From Sipunculus nudus (taxonomy: Eukaryota; Annelida; Sipuncula; Golfingiida; Sipunculidae), in assembly GCA_026874595.1 (NCBI GenBank), contig CM049315.1:16000164-16064163 (forward strand): 64,000 bases of DNA, given 5' to 3'. The position numbers and the translations under genes are program-made. The notes below the pieces were generated by a model. The model had not been told where the DNA came from, made no database searches, and was given only the letters and a program-made list of their open reading frames with translations. Positions 47,990 to 60,882 of the stretch are shown piece by piece. Each line of letters starts with the position of its first letter. The first letter of the stretch is position 1.

Positions 47990-48512
47990 TAGTCTGTTTC
48001 ACCACCAGCTGTCAACCTGTTTTTTGTAGATGATTTACTTAAAAGTTTATATTTATCAATAATTTCCAAGAAAACAACATATCAAATGACAACCTAAAAT
48101 TATTAAGAATTTTAAAATAAATCCTCCATTTATGTTTCACAACATTTTAGTCTCTTCACCATAATCTTGCAGATATGTGTGTCCCTTCAAAAGGAGCCAT
48201 CTTTGTTATGGCTGGTTTTATTTTTTAGAGTGTTTCATGAGATCATCCCATCAGCAGCTGTCAGTAGGCTGTTTCTGCATGTAACCAATGACCTTGACCG
48301 CCATAAGTGGGTCTGATATGTTGTTAAATGTAGACTGATTTCTCATATTTTCAAATAATTCTGTTTCTTAATTAAGGTGTAAGGTAGGTATTTATTTACC
48401 TTGTTGAAAATAAGGTCCTTTAATCCTCTTCTCTGCACTGTTTCCCTTGAAATGTAACTACTAAAATTTTCATAGAAAAAAACAGGTGGTCATGAGGGGA
48501 TGAAACGGACTA
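47990..48512 (-). mobile_element. MITE copy B, inverted relative to copy A
   Basis: A 523-bp element with inverted ends TAGTCTGTTTCA and TGAAACGGACTA, flanked by TA (47988-47989, 48513-48514). It is the reverse complement of 7337-7874 throughout; shared blocks include GACTGATTTCTCATA, CAATGACCTTGACCGCCATA and TTTATGTTTCACAACATTTT. It lies in intron 1. Confidence 0.8.
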
Positions 48513-49825
48513 TAGTGCACTTTTCTTATATCTGCTGTTTTCATATGATTAATAATCATATATATGAAGTCTTTTTCAGGCTCTTCTAAATCTTCTTAAT
48601 CTGAAGTCGGTTGTAAGAATCCAATTTGTATTCATTATCATCCACATTAACAAGTGTGTGTATTTATTTATTTACATTTACATCACCAATCCACAATGTG
48701 AGACACAGTATAGTTATAGGTCATTTCCTGTCACCTGGATGCTGGTAGGAGATGGGTCAGAGGTGAAGAGTGTTTTAAAGCCTGGATCTTATCACAACAG
48801 TGTCCTTAATGTATTAAGGCTAAAATAATTAAATCCTGAGGTTCTATTTAATACTTACTGTGTAGTTATTTTGTTTACACACAGATCTTTGTTTTTATAA
48901 CAATCATTGTCTATGCTGATCCAACCAAGGACCTACCAGGAAAGGCCAATAGAGCTCACTTCCTCTAGCACCTGGAAACTCAATTATGTTAGATCTGCAC
49001 ATCAGCAGCAATTCTTTTAATCTTTCCTTGTTAACCTTAACCTGTCTACCATAATCAATATGCTAATGAGCTCTCCTTCATAATGACATTGATGCAACAC
49101 ATCCAGACTCAACGTTAGAAGGAGGAGCAAAAATTTACGGTAGATTATGTCTGATGGAACATATAAAATTTATTGGGGAGGGTGCAAAGACAAGAGAAGG
49201 GCAGACTAAGGCACCTGGATTGATTGACTGATTTGACTGTCTGTATTCCTCCATCACAATGAATAATACAATAATTTTTTTTTGTATGCAGTAAAACAGC
49301 TTTAATTGCAGTGTCCATTTTCCCAAATAGACACAGATCATGTATACAGATTTATCCATTTTCAAATCTGGCAGACTCAAACCTAAGTAAAAGTTTAAAG
49401 TGAGAAAATCTTTAGTCTGTTCCTTGAAGAAATGAGGTCATGGTGATATAGTTTCAAATATGCACAAAGATTTTGCCCGCAACTGTTGCATAAACTGCAG
49501 TTCTGCCACAGGAACTCTAAAATTGAATAATTGTGGTCTGTAAGGGATCTCCAGCATTACAGGAGGAGGTCATCATTATATCCCAGAAGACTCCATACTG
49601 AGCCAAAACACCCACTGGACTCTTTCAAAATAGGGTGTTCATTAAGTTGACATAATGATGTACAAAAGCAGGTCCTTGCTGAATATATTTTCATCCTAAA
49701 ACGAAGTGTTGGATACCAAAATATGAACTCATTATGAACTCTAAGAGCAGCACATTCTGTCTGAGCTCTATGGATAAATCCTTCGTGCCCTTCATGTTTA
49801 GATGATTCATGATAATAGAGGATCA

Positions 49826-49979
49826 TGTCTGAAAGACCACCTGTCTTTCAAGAACACCTTTGAGAGAACAGAAAGAATTAGCACCGGTTATAACTGACCT
49901 ATCTAATACGACCACCTGTGTATTAAGACCACTTTTGGCCAGTCCCACGGGTGGTCTTATTAAACATGTTTCACTGTAC
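49826..49979. repeat. Dispersed repeat fragment (GTGGTCTTATTA type)
   Basis: Phrases ACCACCTGTGTATTAAGACC, GGGTGGTCTTATTA and TTTCACTGTA match a repeat very widespread in marine invertebrate genomes. Internal direct and inverted copies of GGTGGTCTT are visible. Family unassigned. Confidence 0.45.
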
Positions 49980-52900
49980 ATAACAACAGCATCAAAAGAC
50001 TACCAACACGGACTCTCATTATCCTGACACTGACTGTAGTGGTATTAACACTGACTGTAATAGTATAAACACAGTAAAGTGATAATAACCAAATATATAT
50101 ATATACAGCTGTAAGTGTATTTGTATACCATATTTCATATATGGTGCTGACAGATGGAAAAGAAAAGTGTAAACTCAATTACGTATAATGGTGTTTGACA
50201 CAGAGAACCAGGAAGAAACTCTCATGTTCATACATATGTTATAAACTTTGAGGAAAATCTACAGATAACCATGTATTAATTATTGTCACTTGCTTGCACT
50301 GTTACAAAGCAAACAAGATACTGCTCCTGGTGTATAGGAAAATAGAGGGACTGATTATTTGTACAAGGCCACTGTGTGTTCCATATTTGGTCATGGTGAA
50401 CACTGCACACTGATCACACCGCTAATAAATTTATATGGGCCTGATGATCAGATCCAAGTGATGTTAACAATAAGCGATATACCGTAAACTATTTGGTGTC
50501 ATTGTGTATGCCTCAAGGCATTAATGTTCAAGGGCTTGCGGTATTGCTACCTGCATGGAACAGTGCAAGATCTATTTACGTGATCAAATGTATGTCAGTC
50601 GCGCGAAGTAATCAATATCAACCATAGCTGCCCTCGCTCATAACTCCCCTAGATGACGATATACGGCCAGATTTATGAATGGCTGCTCGAGTACCTGAAT
50701 AGGACAAACCGCCCCCTGTGCATCACACAATCCAAGAACCAAACCTGAGAGGCCCTGTGAAGTACTAGAAGTAAATTGCATGCAACTCTGTCCACAAAAA
50801 GACTGATGCTGAGCATGACTTTCAGTCAGCTGAGCTTGCTGTATTGGTGACAATCAATGCCTGTTTAAGCACTGTAGAACCTGTCACAGCATTCCTTGTA
50901 ACTACAGCTTTTACCTTGAAAGCCCTGTTTTTTTTAATGTCTAAAGTAAAAGCATTAGCTGGCTCAGATGTGATAATGTAACATTAATGCAAGAAATAAT
51001 CAATTGCAACTAGATAAATAAGGAAACTGTAAATTTAGAACAATAAATTAATGTGAAAAGGTTTTAAAACCAACAAATGGTATTTAAAAAAAATCTATAA
51101 ACATTTTAACAAAGAAACTCTCTTTAGCAATTTTAGTAAAATAAATCAGATCAATTAATGGTAAAATACAAAACTGAAAACAAGGAGATGATATGACTAT
51201 GAAACATATATGTTTAGCAGACACAAATGGGATATTCTATGATGTATATATTATTTATAAAATAATGCTGCGAAATTAGACCTAAATCATGACTCCTACA
51301 CCACTCTGGTGTGATTTTACACAAAATTAGATTTTTTCCCCCAGATTTTTGCATCGTATGATCATCCCCCCCCCCCCCTAGCCCTTTCAGTTTCTATATA
51401 CAGAGCTGCATGTGATGCACCAGGCAAGGCCATGGCTGTTTGTCCCCCTTGTATCCAATGGTAAGAACATTACCCGAATGTATGTAATGATACACCAGCC
51501 ATCGATACATAGTAATACCAAGTCAAATACATATCAGTCACACCAAAATATAACACGGAAACAATACCGTTATACACACCACTGGTAATACAACATGACG
51601 CTCATGGTGATATATCCTGAGATTTTAAATCATTATCCGAAATATCATCTGATAAATTAAGAGCATTTAACCAGACTCAACACTGTGACACATGGCAACA
51701 CACCAAGCTTAAACCCTATTTATTCAGGTGTTAAAGGACATGAAAACCATGCATTACAATTTATTTACACGAGTGCAAAGCCACCAAAGCCTGGAGACTA
51801 GTTTTTACTTATTGTTGTTGATTCTGTTGATATCATCACTCTCACACATACACAGGAGCTAGTGTTCAGGTATCAGTTTATTTACAAATGACAACTACAC
51901 TCTAACATACCTGGGTGTCATGGCCTGTGCACAGAACTCCACTCATGTGTGCACCTGACCTCGATACCACATCACCATAATAAACCTGTCACATGTGAAA
52001 CCAGATGTTTTAGAGAAATGTGTTTACCTATGCATGACCATGCCACCAATACCATCAAAACAACAGAAAAGAGTTTTGGTAAAATCACATCAGAATTTGG
52101 TGATCAGAATAATTCCTGTGTGAATTTTACACTGATAAAAATCATGTTATATTGCAATGACTCAGAAAGTTATTTGAACTGTAAATAATCAGGTCCTTAA
52201 GAAAAAGTGTTATTTGAACTGCTTTTAAAAAAAATTGTCAATTGCAACAAGCATACAAACAGCAGTATAATAACAGATGATGGCATGTGACTGACTTTGA
52301 CATTCATAATCCATCATATATTATTATTAAAACCTTTAAACAACACAACATGTGTTACAATATCTTCCAGTTTTCAATTTCTGCGGGACAATGTTGCTTC
52401 TATAACTGGGAATATCAAGAGTTTCAAAACTATACCCTAATAAATAAATTCTTATAAAGAATCTAGGAATACCTGAGTGGTTTTTTTTCAGGATTTGTAA
52501 CATTTTGGCAATACTGTCTAGGAAATGAAGATGAAAGGGACAATGCAATGAGAAAGATAAGTTGTTATTAAACCTTATGGCTCTCAGACTCAGAGTTTTG
52601 TATGCTTGGAGCTAGGATATAATCCATTCTCTAAAAGTCACAACCTGTTTTTAAGAGTGAATATGTGAGGTTCTATAAGGTTAACATAATTTAACACTCA
52701 AAGTTACAGCAGGGTTGGAACCAGGGACTTTCCTGAGTATAATCAGACATCAATCTTAGTGGGATTCCTTACTGTCTGATATTATTAAACAGAAGATTGA
52801 TTTATGTGACGTTTTGGCAAACTGATACCACCATCATCAGCAACACAGATTATATGGCTAAACAGGTGAGCTTAAATTCACCTCAGATCAATGACCTTCT

Positions 52901-54988
52901 TTAGTGGAAAGTCCATGTTACAAACTACAGTACTTGGGAGTGTCATCATTTAACCTACTGACGGTGGTGACAGCCTAGTTTACGGATGTAGATCAGATCT
53001 TATCTAGACCTTGTACCCTGCACCTCAAGCCTCTATCATATATACACAAGCAAAGCAAACACATTTACACCAATCTTCCTCATACCTTTCCTGCATCTGC
53101 TTTGCAATTTTAACACGCTTTCAGGTATCTAAAATTCAACCAGCCCTGATCCACAAAATTTTAGAGTTAACAAAGTTGTCTATGTTCCTTCCTCCTCAAT
53201 AAAGCTTTGTTATTTTAAAAGATTTTCAGCTAGATTTATAGTTCAATGCTTCAGTCCATTTTTTACACAATCTTGGGCACCAACATATCACACATGTACA
53301 TGAATGTTGGTAACACATTATACACTGGTTCCCGCCAAAAACTGATCAATTAATACAACAACTAAAATTAGCACCTGTGGTTTCTCTAAACCTTCAATGC
53401 TGCTTTACACTGTGGTTTACAATATCGTTTTACCAGTCACAGAACGGTTTGGAATTTACACATTCCTCAGTAGTTTATTAGATTAAGCCCATCACTGGCT
53501 CATGATCTCTGTCATCTGTATCATAACTTGTGGTGGTGGCACTAAACTATTTTTACACAACTCCTACATGTATGGCTATACTTCTGGAAACACCTGTTTT
53601 TGGTCTTGAACTGTCTGGTACAAAACCAAGTATTCTAAGGGGCTTATTTTTTTATATAATCATGTAAATCTAAAGATATTTTATATTATTTCACAAGAAG
53701 ACCATTACAGCACCATGTATTGGAAACTTTGCAACTTCACTTGGCCAATGACAACTAAGACAACCATGGAACTCGGCCTGTGTCAAGCTGGTCAATGGAA
53801 AACCCATCCTTCACAAACCTGGCCTAAGTCCTGCTCCAATGCAAGAATGGGTAATATGCTCATTAGACACTATGCGCTGTGACAGTGATTTATAACAGTG
53901 ACTGGTTCTCTCTAATAATAGGAATATTGCTTTCATTACATGTTCTGATTTAATCAGAGATCAAAATGAAGAGTAGTTACCCTGCTTTACATCCAGAGGT
54001 GTGTTTGATGAACTTGTCCAGTAAAGAGCAAAAGGTAAAGCTCAGGACTGAGATGCACATGTGTCAGTAACATAATCTTCATCAAATTAATATTGCAGTG
54101 ATATGGCAATCAATATATGGCTATCAAGAAGTTGAAACAAGAACTAATCACTTATATAAACAAATTTAGTTATTCAAGTTATAAAACACAGCTCAATAAG
54201 GTCACAATGTATTCTGTCCATTAATCCATATTTGAATTATATGATAAGGACAGTAAAGGACTTGCTTGGATAAGTGAAGCTGAACTACTTGGAGATTGTA
54301 TATTAATTATAATATATTTATACTGTATGCTGAGACATCTTATGTCTGTAGATCACAATTTAGGGAGACCAGAAAAACATACCTTTATCGGAAAGTGCAT
54401 AACTTTATCAGAAAGCTCATGTGACTTAAAATGGACTCAGAACTGTCTTTTTGCTTGTTAAGCTCTTGAAACATAATACTTGTTTGATAAATATGTAAAA
54501 GTCCAGTGCTGTACAAAACATGCAAATTGTAGTAATGATAATACTTTAAGTTGACAACTATACAACAAGGGGTGAGGTGTAGGGGTGGGGTATGGGGGCA
54601 TACTTGCAATCTTGATAGCCCCAAAACATGGAGAATAGACATAAAATAAGGAACACAGAAGAAACACTCGTTCTGAGGCTTGAAAATTCTTGATCTGAGA
54701 TAATGGGTGATAAACTGATATGGCCACCAGGTCACATAATTGCTATGTTTATGTATTGCACCACGTGCAAACTCATTCCACTTGTGCACACGGAGTATGC
54801 AAATGTTTTACAATTTTTTGAGTGAAATATTTGCAGATACCAAAATATTCTGAGGAGAACACACTTCGTCTATGGGTACTTAAGTATTACTATAATCTTA
54901 CCTGGTAGATGAATTGGTCCCTTTATCCCTACTTTTCTTTCACTGTTCTTTCATATGTATGACTTCGATTAATTATCTTTTTCGTAAA

Positions 54989-54991
<3 letters not shown>

Positions 54992-55026
<35 letters not shown>
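54992..55026 (+). repeat. (TA)n microsatellite
   Basis: About 35 bases of alternating A and T. Confidence 0.95.
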
Positions 55027-55028
<2 letters not shown>

Positions 55029-56103
55029 GGCCCCCTGAAACACCAAAAAGGCCAATGTTTTGGGTACCTCTGACGAACACCCACTTAACTTCAAATCTGA
55101 AGCCAAAACGTAACAACAATCTATAAATTACAATCATTTTTTAATACATCTATGCAATGTTGTATCATCATTTTTTTTAAATAAAGATATATGAGAGATT
55201 TCATGTTGCAGTTGGTTCACTGGTAGGCATGACAGCCATTTATGGTGGCTATGACGCTACCCCCTAGTGGCACATGATGCAATAACACAATACTGTATTC
55301 AGTGTATTGACATATTCAAAAGATGATAATTTTTAAATTGATGCCAGTTTTTTGCTTCAAATTTAAATTTAAATGTTTTGTGCTGTTTCATCAGAGGTAC
55401 CAAAAATACTGGTGTGTTGGCTGACCCTATAATACTTATTGTATACTAACAGATTTTTAATACAATCTGGTATGACACATCACTATTTGAGCTTTTCTAA
55501 AATGCACACACCCTTTCTCATGAAATAAATATCATGAAGATAAATATCAAAAGAGAGGATTACACATAAGGCATATTGCTTCATTTATACCTAATAACCT
55601 GGTGTTGAGGCTACCTGACCTTCAAGCTAAATAACATATAACAAGGTGTTTAGTATGTCCCACTGTACATTATTCATTGTTGTCATGGTGACTGTACACA
55701 TAATATAAATACAGATTTCCATGAATTACCATTTTGTGTCATTCCAACTGATGTCTATAGTAAATGAATGACATCACACTCTCACTGTACTTCTTGGAGA
55801 GGGTGAAAAAATCTGGTGTAAGATTAAGATCCTGTTATTGTATTTAATTGATTAGGTCAACTTTTTAAAGAGAACTGGGATAAAGCATTATTTACACATT
55901 TATTGGTAATTCAATATATATTTGATGCTTGATCCGTCTCCCTTTTTGTCATAATTAACATGTCATCTCTGCCTAGTCACAACAAACGAGTCCAAGTCGC
56001 AGACACACTCCAGTCATTCAGGCTCAAAGATGAGCCCGCCTGATCGTATTTTTAACCTGGTCATTGTTTGTTGCTGACAAGGTAGATCACCGTAACGACT
56101 TAC

Positions 56104-56233
56104 CCTGATTGTGACTTTCAAATCCATCTACACATCTGACGATCAACGCTACTGTATTAAACACGAAGTAAACATAAACAATGTCCAAAGCTTTCATGTT
56201 TATCCGAGCTCTTCCCCAATTATGGGCAGCCAT
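56104..56233 (-). CDS. TMEM131: TMEM131-family protein, exon 1 (start codon and signal peptide)
   Basis: This is the first coding exon: 43 codons plus one base, ending at donor GTAAGT (56103-56098). The ATG at 56233 has A at -3 and G at +4, a strong initiation context. Residues 13-36 look like a signal peptide: Met-Lys, then a hydrophobic run of Ile/Val/Tyr/Phe/Leu, ending Arg-Cys-Val-Asp-Gly. Met13 is an alternative start that would give a more compact signal peptide. The last base (G) joins CT of exon 2 to make Ala44, just before the recognisable FVQTEN segment. In studied animals TMEM131 is an ER type I membrane protein that binds procollagen through its luminal PapD-like region and TRAPPC8 through its tail. 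The exon itself is assigned from its position, splice phase and signal peptide, not from strong similarity. TMEM131 versus TMEM131L cannot be decided. Confidence 0.75.
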
Positions 56234-56500
56234 GTTTTCCCTTCGCAACTAACCTCAGAATCAGCTGACAAACCAATCAGTATACGTCAAATAGATGCGT
56301 TGTCATGCCATTTGTTCCACGGTATTATTACCTGTACTGACAGAGTAATATATAAACATTAAATCTGATATAAAATATTCGACTTTAAGATATACGAAAA
56401 TTACGAAGACACTTTATGCAAATTAGATACTTCGCTCGTGGCAACCAAGAAGGCTTTAGCAACCAGGAAGCGGAGTTATCGGAAATTGATCCCGCGGGAA
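56234..56500 (-). promoter_or_regulatory. Probable TMEM131 promoter / 5' UTR
   Basis: The sequence just upstream of the start codon is richer in CpG than its surroundings. It carries an inverted CCAAT box (plus strand AACCAATCAG, 56271-56280), GGAA-core ETS-like sites near 56467-56482, two GCAACC half-sites near 56442-56466, and CCCGCGGG at 56491-56498. A YY1-like motif (AACATGGCTGCC on the minus strand, 56236-56225) overlaps the ATG itself. There is no convincing TATA box. The transcription start cannot be placed from sequence alone, so this is an inference from position and composition. Confidence 0.45.
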
Positions 56501-57650
56501 TATTCATGAATGAGTATATTGTGACCAAGGGCCTGAGCAAATTTTTGGGTTACATGTATTGTTCTTGACATACAGGTAGCTTATGCAGATAGTCATTAAA
56601 TAGTTTAATAATGCATATTCTAAAAAAAAATATGAAGTTTGCTCAGCTGTGGAAAATAACCAGATAACATGCATGCGATGGCTCAGAAAAGCCACTGTCA
56701 TGAACTCGACCAAACATATGAAAGAACAAATTTTCCTATAAGCCTTTCTTTGGATCTGATAACCAATTTTTTTTGTGGATAACTTTCCTGCCAGACAAAC
56801 TCGAACCGTTGAAACCAGTCTAGTTTAAGGCTTATTAGTGTTGTACCTCTCTGACAGATGGCTCTCTTCTACACGAACACGCATGTGCTTGTGGAGGCAT
56901 GCAAGACCAAAAAAAGTTCGTTTATCAGGCCTTTTCCGAAAGCAGTGGGGTGGGCGATTTTTTTTACTTTTTTATTAATGGTTACCATAAAAACTTCATA
57001 TTATCAGGAGACAATATGATAATATTAATATTATTATGCTAAAAACGTATAAGCACAACGTAACATATATGGAAATTTTATCGAAATTTTATCATTTTAT
57101 TTTGTTAAATGAAAAATCCGTATCGCAAGAGCACCAGATAGGTTCATTTTACTTTGATATATTAAAAATAAATATTTGATGTGGGGGTCGAAATCGACGC
57201 GCGATTTTATTTGAAAACCAACCCTTTTTTATTTATAATAAAAACATTTAAAAGTTCATATTTCACATTCACATAACTTCATTAATACATGTTTTTGCTT
57301 TTCCTCTATTCACAAAACAGCAACATTGAATGGCCCCTCGCGAACAAAAACCAACAATTTCTCTGGGTTTATGGAGAAAACTGGAATGGAAAATGTCCAA
57401 TTTGGTCTTAAGAACTGGTCGACCAAGTTTTCATTTAAATTTACCCGCTGGTGGGAAAATATATCTGACTTATAAGACATTCACAGTGCGTAACTTTCAT
57501 AAAATGCCGACATTTTTTTTTCATTAAAACTCGAAGTCTCTATACATTACATCTTGTAACGGTTATCTATAGTATATGTATACAAGCACAAACATTGGCA
57601 ATGATGGCGACACTCATAGCTGTAATCTACTATCACATTTATGGGAGATG
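56501..57650. other. 5' flank of TMEM131, nothing further identified
   Basis: AT-rich sequence between the probable promoter and the 3' end of the LINE at 57.65 kb. Small open frames (for example 57330-57527) resemble nothing I know. Confidence 0.5.
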
Positions 57651-58125
57651 CATGCATGCATATATATATCTAGTTCATATCAAATCCATTGCATGTAAAT
57701 ATCACATCCCTCTTGCACGACGTAATCATTTGGTGCACATACTTATTTAGGGTGTACTTAGGGTCTTCAGTCTTCTTTATAAGTCGTGCTTTTTGGACCG
57801 ATCTTGTTTTCCTTGATAGTTCACCCTACTGAACTATACAGTAAAATCTTCGTATCAACTCTTGTATAAGATTATTTCACTGATCTACTTCTCTTGTTGA
57901 AAACTCTGTCTTTTAAGTTCTATTTTGCAACCACTTTTCATGAGTTTAGCACTATGTCCTCTAGTTCTGTTGCACCCCATCACAGTGAAAGGTTCCTGAA
58001 TATCTAATCTATCTATCCCAGTGTATAAACGAGAGAGCTGAAGTATATCTGTTCTGATTCTTCTGTATGCTCGGGTTGGTAATTCTAGTGCTCTTAGTCT
58101 GCATACATAATTTAAGTTTTTTTCT

Positions 58126-59165
58126 GGGGGGGGGGGGGGGATTTAGATTATTAATACATAAAGAACTAGAGGAAAAATTTCGCAAAAATGCAATTATTTA
58201 CATTATATGAGTTTGTGAGATGCAATACGTAAAGAATGGAAGTTATTAAATAAAATTACACATGCAGATGACGAAACAAATGAGGAATTTAAAATAAACA
58301 CTGTCATCAAACAGAGCAAGGTATCAAAATATATATACATTTGTTTAATTAAGAAAAAACAAATTAAACCTATTAAAACCATAATGAAATGGAAAGATGA
58401 AATGAATATAGAAAATGAAGATTTTATTTCAAGAGGGTTTAAAAATATATACAAGAATACAGTTTCCACTAAATTAAGATATTTTCAATACTTTTTGTTA
58501 TATAGGTGTTTGACACTAAACCCTTTTTTATGCAAGATTGATGTAAGATCTGATAAACGTAATTTTTCCAAGAACGAGGATGAGACTGTGAAGCATTTAG
58601 TTTGGGATTGTAATTTTTGTGAAACACATATGGTCAGAATTATCAAAAATTATGAATAAGTTTAAATTTTAAATACTTCTGACAATTTGACTTACTCTGA
58701 AGTGATGCTAGGAATATACAAGGATTCAAGATTAAATGCTATTGTATTATTACTTAAAAGATTTATCGTTGTCCGCAGATGTAATGAGAATAAGCCAGAA
58801 TTATAAAACAAAACATATTTATAGAAAGAAAAGTAGCAAGGTCAAAAGGTAAACTTGAGTACCATAATCTTTAATTAAAATAGTGTACTGATTTATTAAC
58901 CCAATAAATTTGTATTTACCATATTACGGAAGAAACTCAGTTAGATGTAAACAGCTATTAAATAATCACCAAAGCTGAAGAGAACAATAGGAATTTATTG
59001 GTATCCCGTTAAATTATGTGTATATGTTTGTAATAAGTTTGAATTTTCCCTCTTTATCTATTTAATAATTACCAGTATTCATTTGTGTTTGACTTATGTC
59101 AGTGTCAATACTATATGTTCATGTGTGTATTGTATATGTATTTTGTTGTGTAAATAAAAAAACTC
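58126..59165 (+). mobile_element. 5'-truncated second LINE (L1/Tx1-like tail) nested inside the first
   Basis: The plus-strand frame 58384-58659 reads TKLRYFQYFLLYRCLTLNPF and later KNEDETVKHLVWDCNF. This is the RT zinc-binding (zf-RVT) C-terminus typical of L1/Tx1-like LINEs, a different family and opposite strand from the host LINE. It ends near AATAAAAAAA (59153-59162). The flanks share an imperfect duplication (AAGTTTTTTTCTG at 58114-58126; AAGTTTTCAG at 59166-59175). The host LINE text stops on one side and continues on the other, confirming an insertion. Confidence 0.7.
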
Positions 59166-59662
59166 AAGTTTTCAGACTTAATTGGTATCATTTTTGTGGC
59201 TCTTCTCTGTAGACCTTCCAATAACCTTTTATCTGATAACCTATAAGGTGCCAATACCACAGTCTCGTATTCTAAATGGACAAATGAAGAAATACTCACA
59301 AACTCATGACTCATTCTCATTTTATAATACACACAGGTATGGCTTTGCCAAATATATGATATATAGGATAATTCTGGTGAGATCGCGAAAATGAAACCCT
59401 CACGAAACATTCAAAATGGAGAAATCGCGAAATTTCAGCCTCGCGAATATGAAGCCAACCACAGTATATCATCTGACATGTACTTGAATGATCTCCAAAT
59501 TAAACCCAAAACGTTTATTTTTTCACAGTTTCACATATATGTGTCTGAAAAGACAATCTTGGGTGCACATATATACCAAGGTCCTTTACTGATTCAGTTT
59601 TACAAATGGTTTTTAACTGCTTATTATTGCTCATGGTATACATATGCCTGTTATTTCTTTTC

Positions 59663-59908
59663 CTATAATATGCAGGACCTTACATTTCCTATATTAAATA
59701 CCAATTTCCACCGTTCAGACCAGTTTAACAATCTGTTAATATTCTCCTGGAGCTTGTTACACTGTCTTGCATTTTCAACAGACCTGAAAATCTTAGCATC
59801 ATCTATAAAACGCATTATTTTGCTGTCCTTGACTTCTTTAACAATATCATTGATGTATACCACAAATATAACATGGCCGAGTACCGATCCTTGTGGTACT
59901 CTGCTCAC
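59663..59908 (-). pseudogene. LINE reverse transcriptase fragment
   Basis: An 81-codon open frame reading SRVPQGSVLGHVIFVVYIND and then MRFIDDAKIF. This is RT motif 4 and the catalytic motif 5 of a CR1/L2/Jockey-group LINE, with the first Ala of the usual FADD changed to Ile. A Leu-Gln-x-x-(I/L)-x-x-L-x-x-W-S segment follows, as expected for the family. Flanking frames carry stops. Confidence 0.85.
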
Positions 59909-60864
59909 AACTTCCTCTGTTGTAGATAATGCTTCATTAAATCATACTCTTTGTGTGCGTGCTATTAAAAAGTCTTTGGTCCAATTGAGGGCATTGTCTT
60001 TTACGCCATAAGCGTATAGTGGTTTAATAGGCCACCATGCGATACTGTATCCTAAAATATATGTAAATTAAATCCATTAGTGAAAACGCTTTCCTAAAGT
60101 TTGTATACAGTACATCTATTAGTGAACCTGAATCCAATGTATTTGTCCAGTTTAGGCAACTGTAATGAATAGGACCTTCCATTAACAAAACCGAATTGCT
60201 CATTGGCTATTAGTCCATTATATACAAAATTATCAATTAGTTGATCTCTGATCTGATCTAGAAATTTTCCCACTATGCCAGTTAGGCTTACTGATCGGTT
60301 ATTGGACAGGTCGCTTTTTCTCCCTTTCTTTGAATATAGGAACTATAGTAGCAAATTTCCATTCACTAGGTACACTGAACCTTCTTCTAAGCTTTTACTT
60401 AATATCATAGTGAGTAGCCGCAATATTTTAGTGACCCATTCTTTCAAGATCCTTGAGTGGATCCCATCAGCCCCCCACAGCCTTATTTTTCTTTAACTCT
60501 CTCAGTTTGCTTTGTAACATCACTTTCATTAACTATGAATTTCTTAAGAGAATATATTCATTCTCAATACAATCAATGTTTAAATCAGCATCACCTTTGG
60601 TAAAATATTAGCAAAAATTATTCAAATAATTTGCCTGATGCTTGTCCTCCGTTATAACCTCGTCATTCACTACCAGGTTCTGAACTCCAGTTTTCATTTT
60701 GTTTTTTTTTTATTTAATATCATTCCAGAAGGATTTAGGTCGAACCTTTACCTCTAGTCATATTTTTCTCTCTAATTCCTTCTGTGTATCTTTTATTAGC
60801 CATGTCACTTGGTTTCTTACCATCTTGTATTTCATATAGTTCTTTCTTGTTTTTTTTTTTTTTT

Positions 60865-60882
60865 GGGGGGGGGGGGGGGGGG
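60865..60882 (+). repeat. Poly-G tract, 18 bases, inside the LINE
   Basis: An 18-G run directly after about 14 T. It interrupts the linker between endonuclease and reverse transcriptase of the LINE. Confidence 0.95.

Larger units (their letters stand above)
35281..56103 (-). other. Intron 1 (20.8 kb)
   Basis: The intron holds repeat family fragments (39720-39800, 41461-42970, 43610-44190), tandem duplications (38564-38695, 40775-40908), degenerate arrays (45240-45490, 46005-46570, 46850-47300), MITE copy B (47990-48512), a dispersed repeat fragment (49826-49979), several poly-C/poly-G tracts and a TA microsatellite (54992-55026). Stretches 35290-38550, 50180-54980 and 55030-56000 are AT-rich and show no exon or element that I can support. 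Confidence 0.85.

Noticed and set aside
52700-52760. Minus-strand CCTGGTTCCAACCCTGC, a possible pol III B box
   Set aside because: No A box at the right distance and no tRNA cloverleaf can be drawn; it is at most a SINE scrap.
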